Below, one piece after another: positions 49,222 through 59,700 of a stretch of DNA of 64,000 nucleotides; the first letter of the stretch is position 1, and each line of letters begins with the position of its first letter. This stretch comes from Flavobacterium microcysteis (GTDB taxonomy: Bacteria > Bacteroidota > Bacteroidia > Flavobacteriales > Flavobacteriaceae): the NCBI RefSeq assembly GCF_006385255.1, contig NZ_VFJE01000049.1, forward strand, positions 171,505 through 235,504, given 5' to 3'. A program made the position numbers and the translations under genes. The notes under the pieces were generated by a model. That model searched no databases, had not been told where the DNA came from, and saw nothing but the letters and a program-made list of their open reading frames with translations.

Positions 49222-51975
49222 ATGAAAACAATTCTACGAACAAATTACATCAAGTCACTGGGACTAGCGGTACTTGGGTTATTTTTCGGCACTGCATGGG
49301 GGCAGGCCACATTGCCAGTAAACAGGACTTCATGGGGAGGAACAGAACCAACTGGATGGACAAACAGCGGTTGCACGCACAGATCTACATCCTCAGCCTG
49401 TACCAATAACAGTGCGACAATTTTTGACACGACAGGTGACAACAGGATACTTTTTATTAATGCTGCTCCACAAACTTTGTCGATGACATTAAAGAACCAA
49501 AACATGACCGGACAATCCTATCTTGTAGTGGAACAGTCTGCTGATGGTAGTGATTATACTGAAATAGGAAGATACGGTCCTGCTTCTGGAGCGACACCAA
49601 TTACCAATGCTCAGTGTGCTGATATTGATCTAGCTTTGTCTGCTTCTACACGTTACATTCGATGGACTTATACCAAAGCCAATGGTAACTGCGATATGGA
49701 TGATGTTATCGTTACAGCTGCGCCAGTCGTTCCTGCATTTACACTAAGCTCAACATCTATTTCTAATTTTGGTAATGTCAATGTAGGATCTTCTTCTAAC
49801 AGCTCCTCTGTTAATGTGGCAGGTACTAACCTTTCAGGTAGCATTACCGCTTCGGCTCCTACAAATTTTCAGGTGAGTACAAACAACTCAACATGGTCAA
49901 GCTCTGTAAGCTTTGCTCCAACATCAGGCACAGTAAGCAGCAGACCGCTTTATGTACGTTTTTCACCTTCAAGTACGGGAGCTAAGTCTGGTTCAATTAC
50001 AGTAGCTACTTCAGGAGCATCTAACCAGACCATCTCTGTTTCCGGAACAGGAGTTATTACTTCTACTACATGGAACGGTTCAGCATGGAGCAACGGAAAT
50101 CCAACTGCTACAATTGACGCTATTATCAGTGGAAACTATAATACAAATACAGCAGCACCGCAAGGTCCAATTGTATCCAAAAACCTTAGCATTACTTCCG
50201 GTACTGTAGTTATCGGCGCTAACGGATTGAATGTAAAAGAAACTTTGTCAAAAACTGGTGGAACCATCGATGCTACAGCAGGAGACATTACTTTCTCAGG
50301 AACTGCAGCACAAACGCTACCAGCTAACTTTTTTGTAAATAATACTGTAGATAAATTAATCTTAAATAATACTGCAGGACTAACATTAGGTGGTGCAACT
50401 AGCCTAACAGGAGTTCTTGATATAGTATCGGGTAATTTAGCTACTAATGGCAACTTAGTATTGAAATCAACAGCTACAGGTTCAGCACGAATCGCTGCTG
50501 TAACAGGTTCAATTACAGGAGAAGTTACTGTAGAGCGTTATATCCCACAAGGAAAACGTGCTTTCCGATTCTTGACCCCGGGAGTTACAACTACTAACTT
50601 TATCAGCAATAACTGGCAGACTGGAACTCATATCACAGGTTCTGATACAGGCGCAAACGGATTCGACACTACATTGACAGGAAATCCATCAATGTATGTA
50701 TACAATAACAATACTGCTACAGGCAGCGGATGGGGCTCGATCGCAAACACTGATGCAACTAATTTAGTAGCAGGAAATGGTTACAGAATCTTGGTTCGTG
50801 GTGACCGAAATGTAGACTTAGGACAGTCTTCTGCAGCCGATATGAATGCTGCTGTAACTTTATCTGCAAAAGGAACTTTAAAAACTGGTCAGGTTGTATT
50901 TGATGCTGTGAGCACTCCAGCCATCAATGCAACTGATAATGCTACAACTAACGGTTATAGCTTAATTGGAAATCCATACGTAAGTCCGGTAAACTGGGAT
51001 TTAGTAGGTAAATTAGGTGTAGAAGATGTATATTATACATGGGATCCAAATATGGGAACTGCTGCACAAAGAGGCCGTTATGTAGCCTATAGCCAGACTG
51101 TTGGAAGCAACAACTTACCAGAATCAGCTGTTAATCAATATATTCAACCAGGACAGGCGTTTTTCGTAAAGAATACGGTATTAGGTGTAGCTGGTGCAGT
51201 TACTTTTGAAGAAAGCAACAAGGCTTCACAGTCTACAAATGTTTTCAGAACCAATGCTACAGAAGAAAAATCACTATTAAGTATTTCTGTATATGACGCT
51301 AATGAAGCTGAAGCAACATATCCTATCGACGGTACAATTGCCGTATTTGGAAGCAACTATGATAATACTATCGGATTGGGTGATGTTGAAAAACTTTACG
51401 GTTCTGGTGAGCACCTGGCTTTTGGAAGAAATAACAAAGTATTAGCTATCGATGCTTTGGCTCCTGTTATGGCTAATGATGAATTACAAGTAAAAACACT
51501 TCAATTCGCAGCTGGTAAATCCTATACTTTTAAAATCAATGCAGCTAACTTCTCAGAAGACATGCAAGCGTATCTTATTGACCAATTCGCCAATACAGAA
51601 ACACTGTTAAACTTGTCTGGAGCTAATTCTGTAAATTTTACAACAACATCAGCCGCTAACTCTTACGGAAGCGACCGTTTCAAAGTAGTATTCCGCTCTG
51701 CCGCTTTAGGAAATGGAGAATGGAACAACAGTACTGTAAAAGTATATCCGAATCCAATCCAAAACAACCAGTTCAACATTGCATTGCCAAACAATGTTAG
51801 CGGAAAAGTAGCAATCACGTTATTCAACCTTGTTGGACAGGAAATCTACAAGACCAGCGTAGAAAGCTCAAGCATTATAACCGTAAATCCATCATTGCAA
51901 TTAAGCCAGGGAATCTATATCCTACAGGTATCTAATGGAACCAGCTCGGTAAAACAAAAAATTGCAGTAAAATAA
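49222..51975 (+). CDS. T9SS type A surface protein with choice-of-anchor-like domain
   Basis: The ATG at 49222 gives 917 residues; the TTG codon just before is not needed. A signal peptide ends near AWGQ. An N-terminal beta-sandwich (about 25-165) is followed by an Ig-like unit (about 170-280: ISNFGNVNVGSSS to SVSGTG) shared with the next large gene. A long beta-rich region (about 290-800) contains SGEVTVERYIPQGKRAFRF, a phrase recurring in flavobacterial T9SS proteins. The type A sorting domain (VKVYPNPIQNNQFNI to VKQKIAVK) ends the protein. Likely a secreted or surface-bound structural protein. Confidence 0.88.
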   Translation: MKTILRTNYIKSLGLAVLGLFFGTAWGQATLPVNRTSWGGTEPTGWTNSGCTHRSTSSACTNNSATIFDTTGDNRILFINAAPQTLSMTLKNQNMTGQSYLVVEQSADGSDYTEIGRYGPASGATPITNAQCADIDLALSASTRYIRWTYTKANGNCDMDDVIVTAAPVVPAFTLSSTSISNFGNVNVGSSSNSSSVNVAGTNLSGSITASAPTNFQVSTNNSTWSSSVSFAPTSGTVSSRPLYVRFSPSSTGAKSGSITVATSGASNQTISVSGTGVITSTTWNGSAWSNGNPTATIDAIISGNYNTNTAAPQGPIVSKNLSITSGTVVIGANGLNVKETLSKTGGTIDATAGDITFSGTAAQTLPANFFVNNTVDKLILNNTAGLTLGGATSLTGVLDIVSGNLATNGNLVLKSTATGSARIAAVTGSITGEVTVERYIPQGKRAFRFLTPGVTTTNFISNNWQTGTHITGSDTGANGFDTTLTGNPSMYVYNNNTATGSGWGSIANTDATNLVAGNGYRILVRGDRNVDLGQSSAADMNAAVTLSAKGTLKTGQVVFDAVSTPAINATDNATTNGYSLIGNPYVSPVNWDLVGKLGVEDVYYTWDPNMGTAAQRGRYVAYSQTVGSNNLPESAVNQYIQPGQAFFVKNTVLGVAGAVTFEESNKASQSTNVFRTNATEEKSLLSISVYDANEAEATYPIDGTIAVFGSNYDNTIGLGDVEKLYGSGEHLAFGRNNKVLAIDALAPVMANDELQVKTLQFAAGKSYTFKINAANFSEDMQAYLIDQFANTETLLNLSGANSVNFTTTSAANSYGSDRFKVVFRSAALGNGEWNNSTVKVYPNPIQNNQFNIALPNNVSGKVAITLFNLVGQEIYKTSVESSSIITVNPSLQLSQGIYILQVSNGTSSVKQKIAVK

Positions 51976-51987
51976 ATCCCTATCAAG

Positions 51988-52182
51988 ATGAAAAACTTCA
52001 AAACATTACTTATAATACTGATGCTGTCGGTTGGAATTCAGAACATGAATGCCCAAGAAGATTTCGACGACGATACGCAAGACGTTCCTTCAGCACCAAT
52101 CAATGACTATATCGTTCCGATGCTTTTAGTTGGTGTCTATTTAGGCTATCGATTGCTAAAAAGCAGAACTAAAGAAGCATAA
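51988..52182 (+). CDS. Small exported membrane protein (64 aa) after the T9SS gene
   Basis: The protein has a signal peptide (MKNFKTLLIILMLSVGIQNMNAQ), an acidic linker EDFDDDTQDVPSAPINDY and one C-terminal membrane helix (IVPMLLVGVYLGYRLL) ending in KSRTKEA. The layout of a short acidic spacer with P-S-A-P-I and a terminal helix recurs among small flavobacterial proteins. It starts 12 bp after the large T9SS gene, so the two are co-transcribed, with a terminator after it. A helper or anchor role for the neighbour is inference. Confidence 0.75.
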   Translation: MKNFKTLLIILMLSVGIQNMNAQEDFDDDTQDVPSAPINDYIVPMLLVGVYLGYRLLKSRTKEA

Positions 52183-52196
52183 ATTGCTTTAAATAA

Positions 52197-52230
52197 AAAA
52201 AACGGCTGTATTTCTACAGCCGTTTTTTTT
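52197..52230 (+). terminator. Rho-independent terminator after the 64-aa gene
   Basis: A 14-bp perfect stem including the A/T tracts (52197-52210 with 52215-52228) with a 4-nt loop ends in a T run, 14 bp after the stop. Confidence 0.92.
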
Positions 52231-52233
52231 ATT

Positions 52234-52450
52234 AAGTTGCTGAGCGGCTAAGGTACTGAGTTTAATAGACTTCTAAATTCGTGTAATTATTCTAATCTGT
52301 AGCTAAAATCAAAAATCTCAAATCTCAAATCTAAGGTGCTAAGGTGCTGAGGTACTAAGTTCAATAGACTTCTAAATTCGTGTAATTATTCTAATCTGTA
52401 GCCAAAATCAAAAATCAGAAATCAAAAATCTCAAATCCAAAGTCCTCAGA
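52234..52450. repeat. Composite repeat with a 109-bp direct duplication
   Basis: A segment containing CTAAGGTACTGAG, then ATAGACTTCTAAATTCGTG and TAATTATTCTAATCTGTAG, then AAAATC copies, occurs twice with an offset of 109 bp (52264 and 52373). It combines three repeat families seen elsewhere in the window. The 432-bp gap to 52615 contains nothing else recognised. Confidence 0.85.
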
Positions 52451-52614
52451 CTACAGATAACCAATTAAATTTTAATTGATGTAGGTAACACAATCATAAT
52501 TTTGATTTTACAGTAATAAAACACCTACGTAAAGTCCATCGGAAATATATTGATAATCTTTGTATGTATCTGTAAATGAACAATTAAAAACAGATTCCTC
52601 AAAATTACAGCCCT

Positions 52615-55600
52615 ATGAATACAACTTTACACAAAAAACTCATTCTCCCATTTCTTTTTATTCTTTGCCTACTCTTTCCCACCTCAGATTATGCCCAAAT
52701 TCTTGGTTGGGATGCCAATAACACTGGCGGCGGATTTGGTACCAGTCCCTGGACACCAGCTACCCGAAACGCCAACCTGCAAACTTCCGGACTTGTCCGT
52801 GGTTCCAGTATAGCAACAAGTGGTACTCCTGCAGGAAACTGCTGGGGAGGTTCCGGAGGATGGTCAACAGGCCAATCCGACTCCAACAGCTTTTATTTTA
52901 CTTTCCAGGCTGCTGCCGGATATAAGGTAAGCCTTAGCTCTATCTCTACTGCAACCCGAAGATCCAATTCGGGCCCATCCGGATGCGTTGTTTATTATTC
53001 TATAGGTGGCGGCCCTTTTACCAGCGTAGCCAGCTGGTCGACCTCATCTACAAGTGGTACTACCGGAACGCCTAACTCGGTTTCTCTGGCAGGAATCAGC
53101 GCTTTGCAAAATATTGCAGCAGGTGTTGTGGTTAAGTTCCGAATTATTCCGCAAGGTTCAACAGGAAACTATTACCTAACCGGCGGAACAAACTCTTTAA
53201 AGATAGATGGTAGCGTTGTTGCTGCAGTGAATCCTTTAATTACTCCTTCAACTACATCATTGGCTTCTTTTGGTGATGTTATGGTAGGAAACAACTCAAC
53301 TGCAACAAGCTTTACATTTAATGGTGTCGGACTTACTGACGATGTAAGCATTTTGGCTCCGGCAGGATTTGAAATCAGCACAGATGGCATCAACTGGTAT
53401 CCTGGTACTGACATCAGCCCGGTTGGCGGCACATTAAATAACGTTCAGGTATGGGTTCGTTTCAGTCCTACATCTGTAGGAACTGCTTCCGGAAATATTG
53501 TGCTATCTTCACCAGGAGCTACTAGCAAAACAGTTGCTGTTACCGGAAACGGTATTCCGGCAGTAAGTTCTATTGTTGTTGACGACGAACCTTATGGCCC
53601 TTACTGTAATGGAATCGACAATACTTTTGATTTGGATTTTACACCAGCAGGCACTTTCAACAGTGTTAACTTTTATGCTCAGCTTTCTAATGCCGATGGA
53701 AGTTTCCCAACAACACCAACCAATTTTGTAGGTGTATCTGCAACCAGCCCTATCACGGTGACAATCCCTGCTGATATAACGCCAGGTTCTAATTATAGAG
53801 TAAGAGTCTATAATGAAGATCCGCTGACTTTCAGTAACAACGATAACGGACATAATATTACAGTTACAGGAGCGGCAACGCTTTCTGGAGTTACGCAATC
53901 CAACATCCTATGCGATGGAGGTACAACTACTATCAACCTAACCGGCCTGATTCCAGACTCGACCTCATCTATTAGCTACACTATTAATAATGGTACTGCC
54001 CAAAACGTTGCAGGTATTCTTGCCGATGCAAGTGGTAATGCCAGCTTTACTGTAAGTATTCCTTACAGTAATAACGGACAATCTTTAGTTGTAGGAACCA
54101 TCGAAAGAACGGATGTTGCTTCTTGTCCAAACACACTTGCTGCAAACAATTCTGTTGTATTAACCGTACATCCTTCTCCTACTGTAACCGCTGCAACTAC
54201 AACTGCTTTATGCGGAACTAATGATAACGCTGTTATCAGCCTAACCGGATTAATTGCAAGCAGCACTTCAGATATTACCTATACAATAGCTGGTGGAACA
54301 GCCGTAACTGTTACTGGAATTATTGCTAATGCTTCTGGAGAAGGTAGTTTTGAAGTACCAGTTTTATCAACAGATAATGGTCTGGCATTAGAAATTACTT
54401 CTATTACCAGAACCGATCTTACACCAAATTGCCAAAGCACACTTACTGGCGTAAGCACACTTTTAGTTATCAATTCAAGGCCAACAGCAGTAATAAGCGG
54501 CGATCAGTCAATCTGCCAAGGTTCGACTTCATCCGACCTGAGCATTGCTTTGACAGGAACAGCTCCGTGGACTATTACTTATACTGATGGAACTTCTACC
54601 TTCCCAATATCTAATATCCTAACCTCACCTTATACTTTTACGGTTACGGTTACTGAGACAAAAACCTATACAGTAACTGCTGCAGAAGATGCCAATTGTG
54701 TCGCACAAACTGCCGATATGAGCGGAAGTGCTACTGTTACTGTAGTAGAAGCCAGCAATGGCGGAACTATAACAGGAAGTACTACTGTATGTTTTGAAGC
54801 AAACAACGGAACGCTTACCCTGGCGGATCATGTAGGAAGTATCATAAAATGGCAATCTTCAAACGTTGCAGATTTTAGCGGTACAGTTATAGATATCCAA
54901 AATACTACTACAACCCTAGATTATACTAATCTTTCAGAAACTACTTATTACCGTGCTGTCGTACAAAATGCACCATGTGCAGAAACCAATTCAGCCCTAG
55001 CGACAATTACGGTTAACCAAACCGAAGCCCCTACCACCGCAACGCAAACTTTCTGTAATGCTGCAACTGTAAACGAACTGTTGCCGAATGCTACAGGAAT
55101 ACAATGGTATGATACTCCAACCGGAGGTACTGCTTTGCCATTGACACAAGCATTGGCTAGTGGCGATTATTATGCTACCATGACAATTGACGGATGCGAA
55201 AGTGCAAGAACACTGACTTCTGTTATCTTAAATACGGTTACGGCTCCAACTACAGCAGCACAGACTTTCTGTAATGCCGCAACCGTGAACGAACTGTTGC
55301 CGAATGCTACAGGAATTCAATGGTATGATGCTCCAACCGGAGGTACTGCATTGCCTTTGACACAAGCATTGGCTAGTGGTGATTATTATGCTACCATGAC
55401 AGTTGACGGATGCGAAAGTGCAAGAACACTGACTTCTGTTATCTTAAATACGGTTACGGCTCCAACTACAGCAGCACAGACTTTCTGTAATGCTGCAACT
55501 GTAAACGAACTGTTGCCGAATACTACAGGAATTCTATGGTATGATGCTCCAACCGGAGGTACTGCATTGCCATTGACACAAGCATTGGCTAGTGGCGATT

Positions 55601-56583
55601 ATTATGCTACAATGACAATTGACGGATGCGAAAGTGCAAGAACACTGACTTCTGTTACCCTAAATACGGTTACGGCTCCAACTACAACATCACAGACTTT
55701 CTGTAACGCCGCAACTGTAAATGAACTGTTGCCTAATACTACAGGAATTCAATGGTATGATGCTCCAACAGGAGGTACTGCATTGCCATTGACTCAGGCA
55801 TTGGCAAGCGGTGATTATTATGCTACTATCACAATAGACGGATGCGAAAGTGCAAGAACGTTGACTTCGGTTACCCTAAATACGGTTACGGCTCCAACTA
55901 CAGCAGCACAGAATTTCTGTAATGCTGCAACTGTGAACGAACTGTTGCCAAACGCTGCAGGTATTAAATGGTATGATGCTCCAACCGGAGGTACTGCATT
56001 GCCATTGACTCAGGCATTGGCTAGTGGTGATTATTATGCTACAATGACAATAGACGGATGCGAAAGCCCAAGAACACTGACTTCTGTAACTCTAAATTCT
56101 GCTGCTCGACCAAACGGTAATGAAAATCAGGATTTTATAGAAGGTGAAACATTAGCTGCTCTGGAAGTTACAGGAACAAACCTGGTATGGTATGCTACTG
56201 AAGCAGCAGCCGAAGCCGGAACACCAACATTAGGTTTGGATGAACTCCTTGTTGACGGTGCAACCTACTATGCCGTACAAACAATCAATGGATGCAGCAG
56301 CAACCCATTAGCGGTAACTGTTTCAATGATGTTGAGTAATCCTGATTTTGACCTTAAGAACCTTAAAGCTTATCCGAATCCTGTGACTGATATATTATCT
56401 ATTTCGTATTCAGAAAACATTATTTCTGTTGAAGTTTTTAACCTGATAGGACAAAAGATAATGGACAAGACAACTAATAACACTCAGGTAACCATTAATT
56501 TATCAGATGTAGAAACAGGAGCCTATCTTATAAGAGTCTCTTCTGGAAAAACACAAAAAACTTTCAGAATCTTAAAGAAATAA
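52615..56583 (+). CDS. Large T9SS type A surface protein with five 72-residue repeats
   Basis: The 1322-residue protein has a signal peptide ending near YAQ, an N-terminal beta-rich domain (about 30-200) and an Ig-like unit (about 207-315) related to that of the gene at 49222. Several Ig-like modules follow (about 320-800). Five tandem 72-residue repeats occupy residues 805-1164; each has one pair of Cys (QTFCNAATVNELLPN and IDGCESARTL) and the core GIQWYDAPTGGTALPLT. The type A sorting domain (LKAYPNPVTDILSI to KTFRILKK) ends it. The repeats look like Ig-like adhesive modules; the ligand is unknown. Confidence 0.9.
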   Translation: MNTTLHKKLILPFLFILCLLFPTSDYAQILGWDANNTGGGFGTSPWTPATRNANLQTSGLVRGSSIATSGTPAGNCWGGSGGWSTGQSDSNSFYFTFQAAAGYKVSLSSISTATRRSNSGPSGCVVYYSIGGGPFTSVASWSTSSTSGTTGTPNSVSLAGISALQNIAAGVVVKFRIIPQGSTGNYYLTGGTNSLKIDGSVVAAVNPLITPSTTSLASFGDVMVGNNSTATSFTFNGVGLTDDVSILAPAGFEISTDGINWYPGTDISPVGGTLNNVQVWVRFSPTSVGTASGNIVLSSPGATSKTVAVTGNGIPAVSSIVVDDEPYGPYCNGIDNTFDLDFTPAGTFNSVNFYAQLSNADGSFPTTPTNFVGVSATSPITVTIPADITPGSNYRVRVYNEDPLTFSNNDNGHNITVTGAATLSGVTQSNILCDGGTTTINLTGLIPDSTSSISYTINNGTAQNVAGILADASGNASFTVSIPYSNNGQSLVVGTIERTDVASCPNTLAANNSVVLTVHPSPTVTAATTTALCGTNDNAVISLTGLIASSTSDITYTIAGGTAVTVTGIIANASGEGSFEVPVLSTDNGLALEITSITRTDLTPNCQSTLTGVSTLLVINSRPTAVISGDQSICQGSTSSDLSIALTGTAPWTITYTDGTSTFPISNILTSPYTFTVTVTETKTYTVTAAEDANCVAQTADMSGSATVTVVEASNGGTITGSTTVCFEANNGTLTLADHVGSIIKWQSSNVADFSGTVIDIQNTTTTLDYTNLSETTYYRAVVQNAPCAETNSALATITVNQTEAPTTATQTFCNAATVNELLPNATGIQWYDTPTGGTALPLTQALASGDYYATMTIDGCESARTLTSVILNTVTAPTTAAQTFCNAATVNELLPNATGIQWYDAPTGGTALPLTQALASGDYYATMTVDGCESARTLTSVILNTVTAPTTAAQTFCNAATVNELLPNTTGILWYDAPTGGTALPLTQALASGDYYATMTIDGCESARTLTSVTLNTVTAPTTTSQTFCNAATVNELLPNTTGIQWYDAPTGGTALPLTQALASGDYYATITIDGCESARTLTSVTLNTVTAPTTAAQNFCNAATVNELLPNAAGIKWYDAPTGGTALPLTQALASGDYYATMTIDGCESPRTLTSVTLNSAARPNGNENQDFIEGETLAALEVTGTNLVWYATEAAAEAGTPTLGLDELLVDGATYYAVQTINGCSSNPLAVTVSMMLSNPDFDLKNLKAYPNPVTDILSISYSENIISVEVFNLIGQKIMDKTTNNTQVTINLSDVETGAYLIRVSSGKTQKTFRILKK
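55027..56106 (+). repeat. Five tandem 216-bp repeats inside the T9SS gene
   Basis: Units start at 55027, 55243, 55459, 55675 and 55891, each exactly 216 bp. They are nearly identical at DNA level, with most changes at third codon positions, which points to recent expansion or homogenisation. Confidence 0.95.
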
Positions 56584-56600
56584 GAGAAAACAATTTCTTA

Positions 56601-56634
56601 AAAAAAGCCTGCTATATGAGCGGGCTTTTTTCAT
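56601..56634 (+). terminator. Terminator after the 1322-aa gene
   Basis: A 13-bp stem with one wobble (56601-56613 with 56619-56631) has a 5-nt loop and ends in a T run, 18 bp after the stop. Confidence 0.9.
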
Positions 56635-56758
56635 ATAGTTAACCATAAGTTAACACAAACTTAACATTAGGCGGTACTCACGTAACATTTTGATAAAACT
56701 AACAAAGGCTTCAGTTAATCTGTTAGTTATAGATTGCGCCGGTTTTAAACTGACTCAA

Positions 56759-59700
56759 ATGAAATTACAAAAGTTCAAACATTTTCTGGCTATAATTATC
56801 CTAGCTCTTATGTCTTACCAAGACGCTTTTTCTCAATGTTTTCAAATCGAAAGTATCTTAGTTGATGCCTGCGGTGTACAGGAAGGATTGAATGAAATGG
56901 TACGTTTTAAAGTGGGCAATACCGCTATAAATACAAGTAACATGAGCGTGTCATGGCCAAACAATCCATGGCAAGGACTTGTAAAAAATTCTGTCACCGC
57001 TGCAAAAGTAGCTACTCTTAATGCTGATATTCTTGATGCAGGCGGATGTGGTCAATTAATAGAACCTACAGGAGGTGTTTTGCCTGCCAATGCCAGCGTG
57101 ATTTTAGTTACCAGCCATAATTTTGATACTGACCTGAATTCATTTGGAGCTTTAACCGATAACGTTTATATCATTTTCCAAAATAACCCGAGTACAGCGT
57201 CAGGACATTTTGCCAATTTCGGAACCGGAATCAGGACATTAACCATTTCTTTCGGTTCCTGTTCGGATACTGTTTCCTATGACCGTGCCCTCTTAATTGA
57301 TCCTAACGGGAATGCTGTTGCTGCCGATGGCGCTATCGTACAGTATACTCCTGCAGGAGCTGCAACCTATATCAATAACGGTTGTTCTGCACCTGTACCT
57401 CCATTTACGGTTGATGCCGGGCCTGCTACTATGTCGACTTGTGCCGGAGTTCCAATTTCTTTGAACGGAACTGCCCAAGGTCATCAATCGGTAAGATGGT
57501 CAGCACCTAGCGGTACTTTTTCAACATCTAACAGCTTGGCCACAACTTATACTCCAACTGCATCACCGGGAAGTGTTGTTACGATAACACTCTTCGCTAC
57601 AAATAGCTGTGGTCTTGAAATAAGAGACACCATCAATCTTACAATAACCAATAGTACGACGCCTAATTTCCCTACTGCGCTTTCGATTTGTACAGGAAGC
57701 ACAGCACCAGTACTGAATACTACTTCACCAAACGGTATTCCTGGAACATGGAATCCCGCTGTGGTTAGCAATACAACAAGCGGAAGCTATGTATTTACGC
57801 CAAACGCTGGGCAATGTGCTCCAAGTGTGACTTTAAACGTGACCGTATCTAACAGTATCACGCCAAACTTCACTACTGCACTTTCAATTTGCACAGGAAG
57901 TACAGCACCGGTATTAAACACTACTTCGCCAAACGGAATCACTGGAACATGGAACCCGGCAGTTGTGAGCAATACCGCAAGCGGAAACTATGTATTTACA
58001 CCAAATGCAGGACAGTGTGCCACAAACGTAACTCTAAACGTAACTGTAACGAACAGCATCACGCCTAACTTCCCTACTGCGCTTTCACTATGCACCGGAA
58101 GTACAGCACCCGTATTAAATACTACGTCACCAAACGGAATTACAGGAACATGGAATCCTGCAACCATAAGCAATACAGCTAGCGGAAGCTATGTCTTTAC
58201 TCCTACTGCAGGACAATGTGCTCCAAATGTTACTTTGAATGTGACTGTAGCTAACAGCATCACGCCAAACTTCCCTACTGCACTTTCAATATGCACCGGA
58301 AGTACAGCTCCAGTGTTGAACACTACTTCACCAAACGGAATCACAGGAACATGGAATCCGGCAGTTGTTAGCAATACAGCAAGCGGAAACTATGTGTTTA
58401 CTCCAAATGCAGGACAGTGTGCCATAAATACAACATTAAACGTAACTGTGTCTAACAGCATCACACCAAACTTCCCTACAGCACTTTCAATATGTTCAGG
58501 AAGTGTGGCTCCTGTATTAAACACGACTTCACCAAACGGCATCACAGGAACATGGAATCCGGCCGTTGTCAGCAATACCGCTAACGGAAGCTACGTATTT
58601 ACTCCTAATGCAGGACAGTGCGCTACAAACGTAACTCTGAACGTAGCCGTAACAACTAGTATTACACCAAACTTCCCTACTGCACTTTCACTATGTATCG
58701 GAAGTACGGCACCAGTATTAAATACGACTTCGCCAAACGGAATTACAGGAACATGGAACCCTGCAGTTGTTAGCAATACAGCAAGCGGAAGCTACATATT
58801 TACACCAAATGCAGGACAATGTGCTCCAAATGTTACTTTAAACGTGACCGTAGCAAGCAGTATCACGCCAAGTTTCCCTACTGCGCTTTCTATATGTACC
58901 GGAAGTACAGCACCGGTATTGAATACTACTTCACCAAACGGAATTACAGGAACATGGAACCCTGCAGTGGTTAGCAATACAGCAAGCGGAAGCTATATAT
59001 TTACACCAAATGCAGGACAGTGTGCTACAAATATGACCTTAAACGTAACCGTGTCTAACAGCATTACGCCTAACTTCCCTACTGCGCTTACATTGTGCTC
59101 AGGAAGCGTGGCACCGGTATTGAATACTACTTCGCCAAACGGAATTACCGGAACATGGAATCCGGCGGTTGTTAGCAATACTACAAGCGGAAACTATGTG
59201 TTTACTCCTAATGCAGGACAGTGTGGCACAAGCACAACTTTAAATGTGACGATTACCAATAGCATCGTTCCAAATTTTGCAACGGAATTGTCATTATGTA
59301 ATGGAGATGGCGCACCGGCTTTGGCTACTACATCATCAAACGGAATCACAGGAACATGGAATCCGGCCACGATAAACAATACAACAAGCGGAAGCTATGT
59401 ATTTACGCCAAATGCAGGGCAGTGTGCATCAAATGTGACATTAAACGTAACAGTAGGACAAATTGATTTTAAAATAGACAGCGGATGTCAAGGTGGAAAT
59501 TATATACTGACAGTTACTCCGTTATCTGATTTTGATATCAATGATGCCGATTATGAATGGAAAAACAATCAAGGTATTAGAGTGGGAACCGATTCGTCTT
59601 TAAACGTAACAGAACTATTGAATTCTACTCCAGCTGAAGAATTTCCAATAACCTATACCGTACAAGTCACCACAGCACAAGGCTGTACCTTAACAAGACA

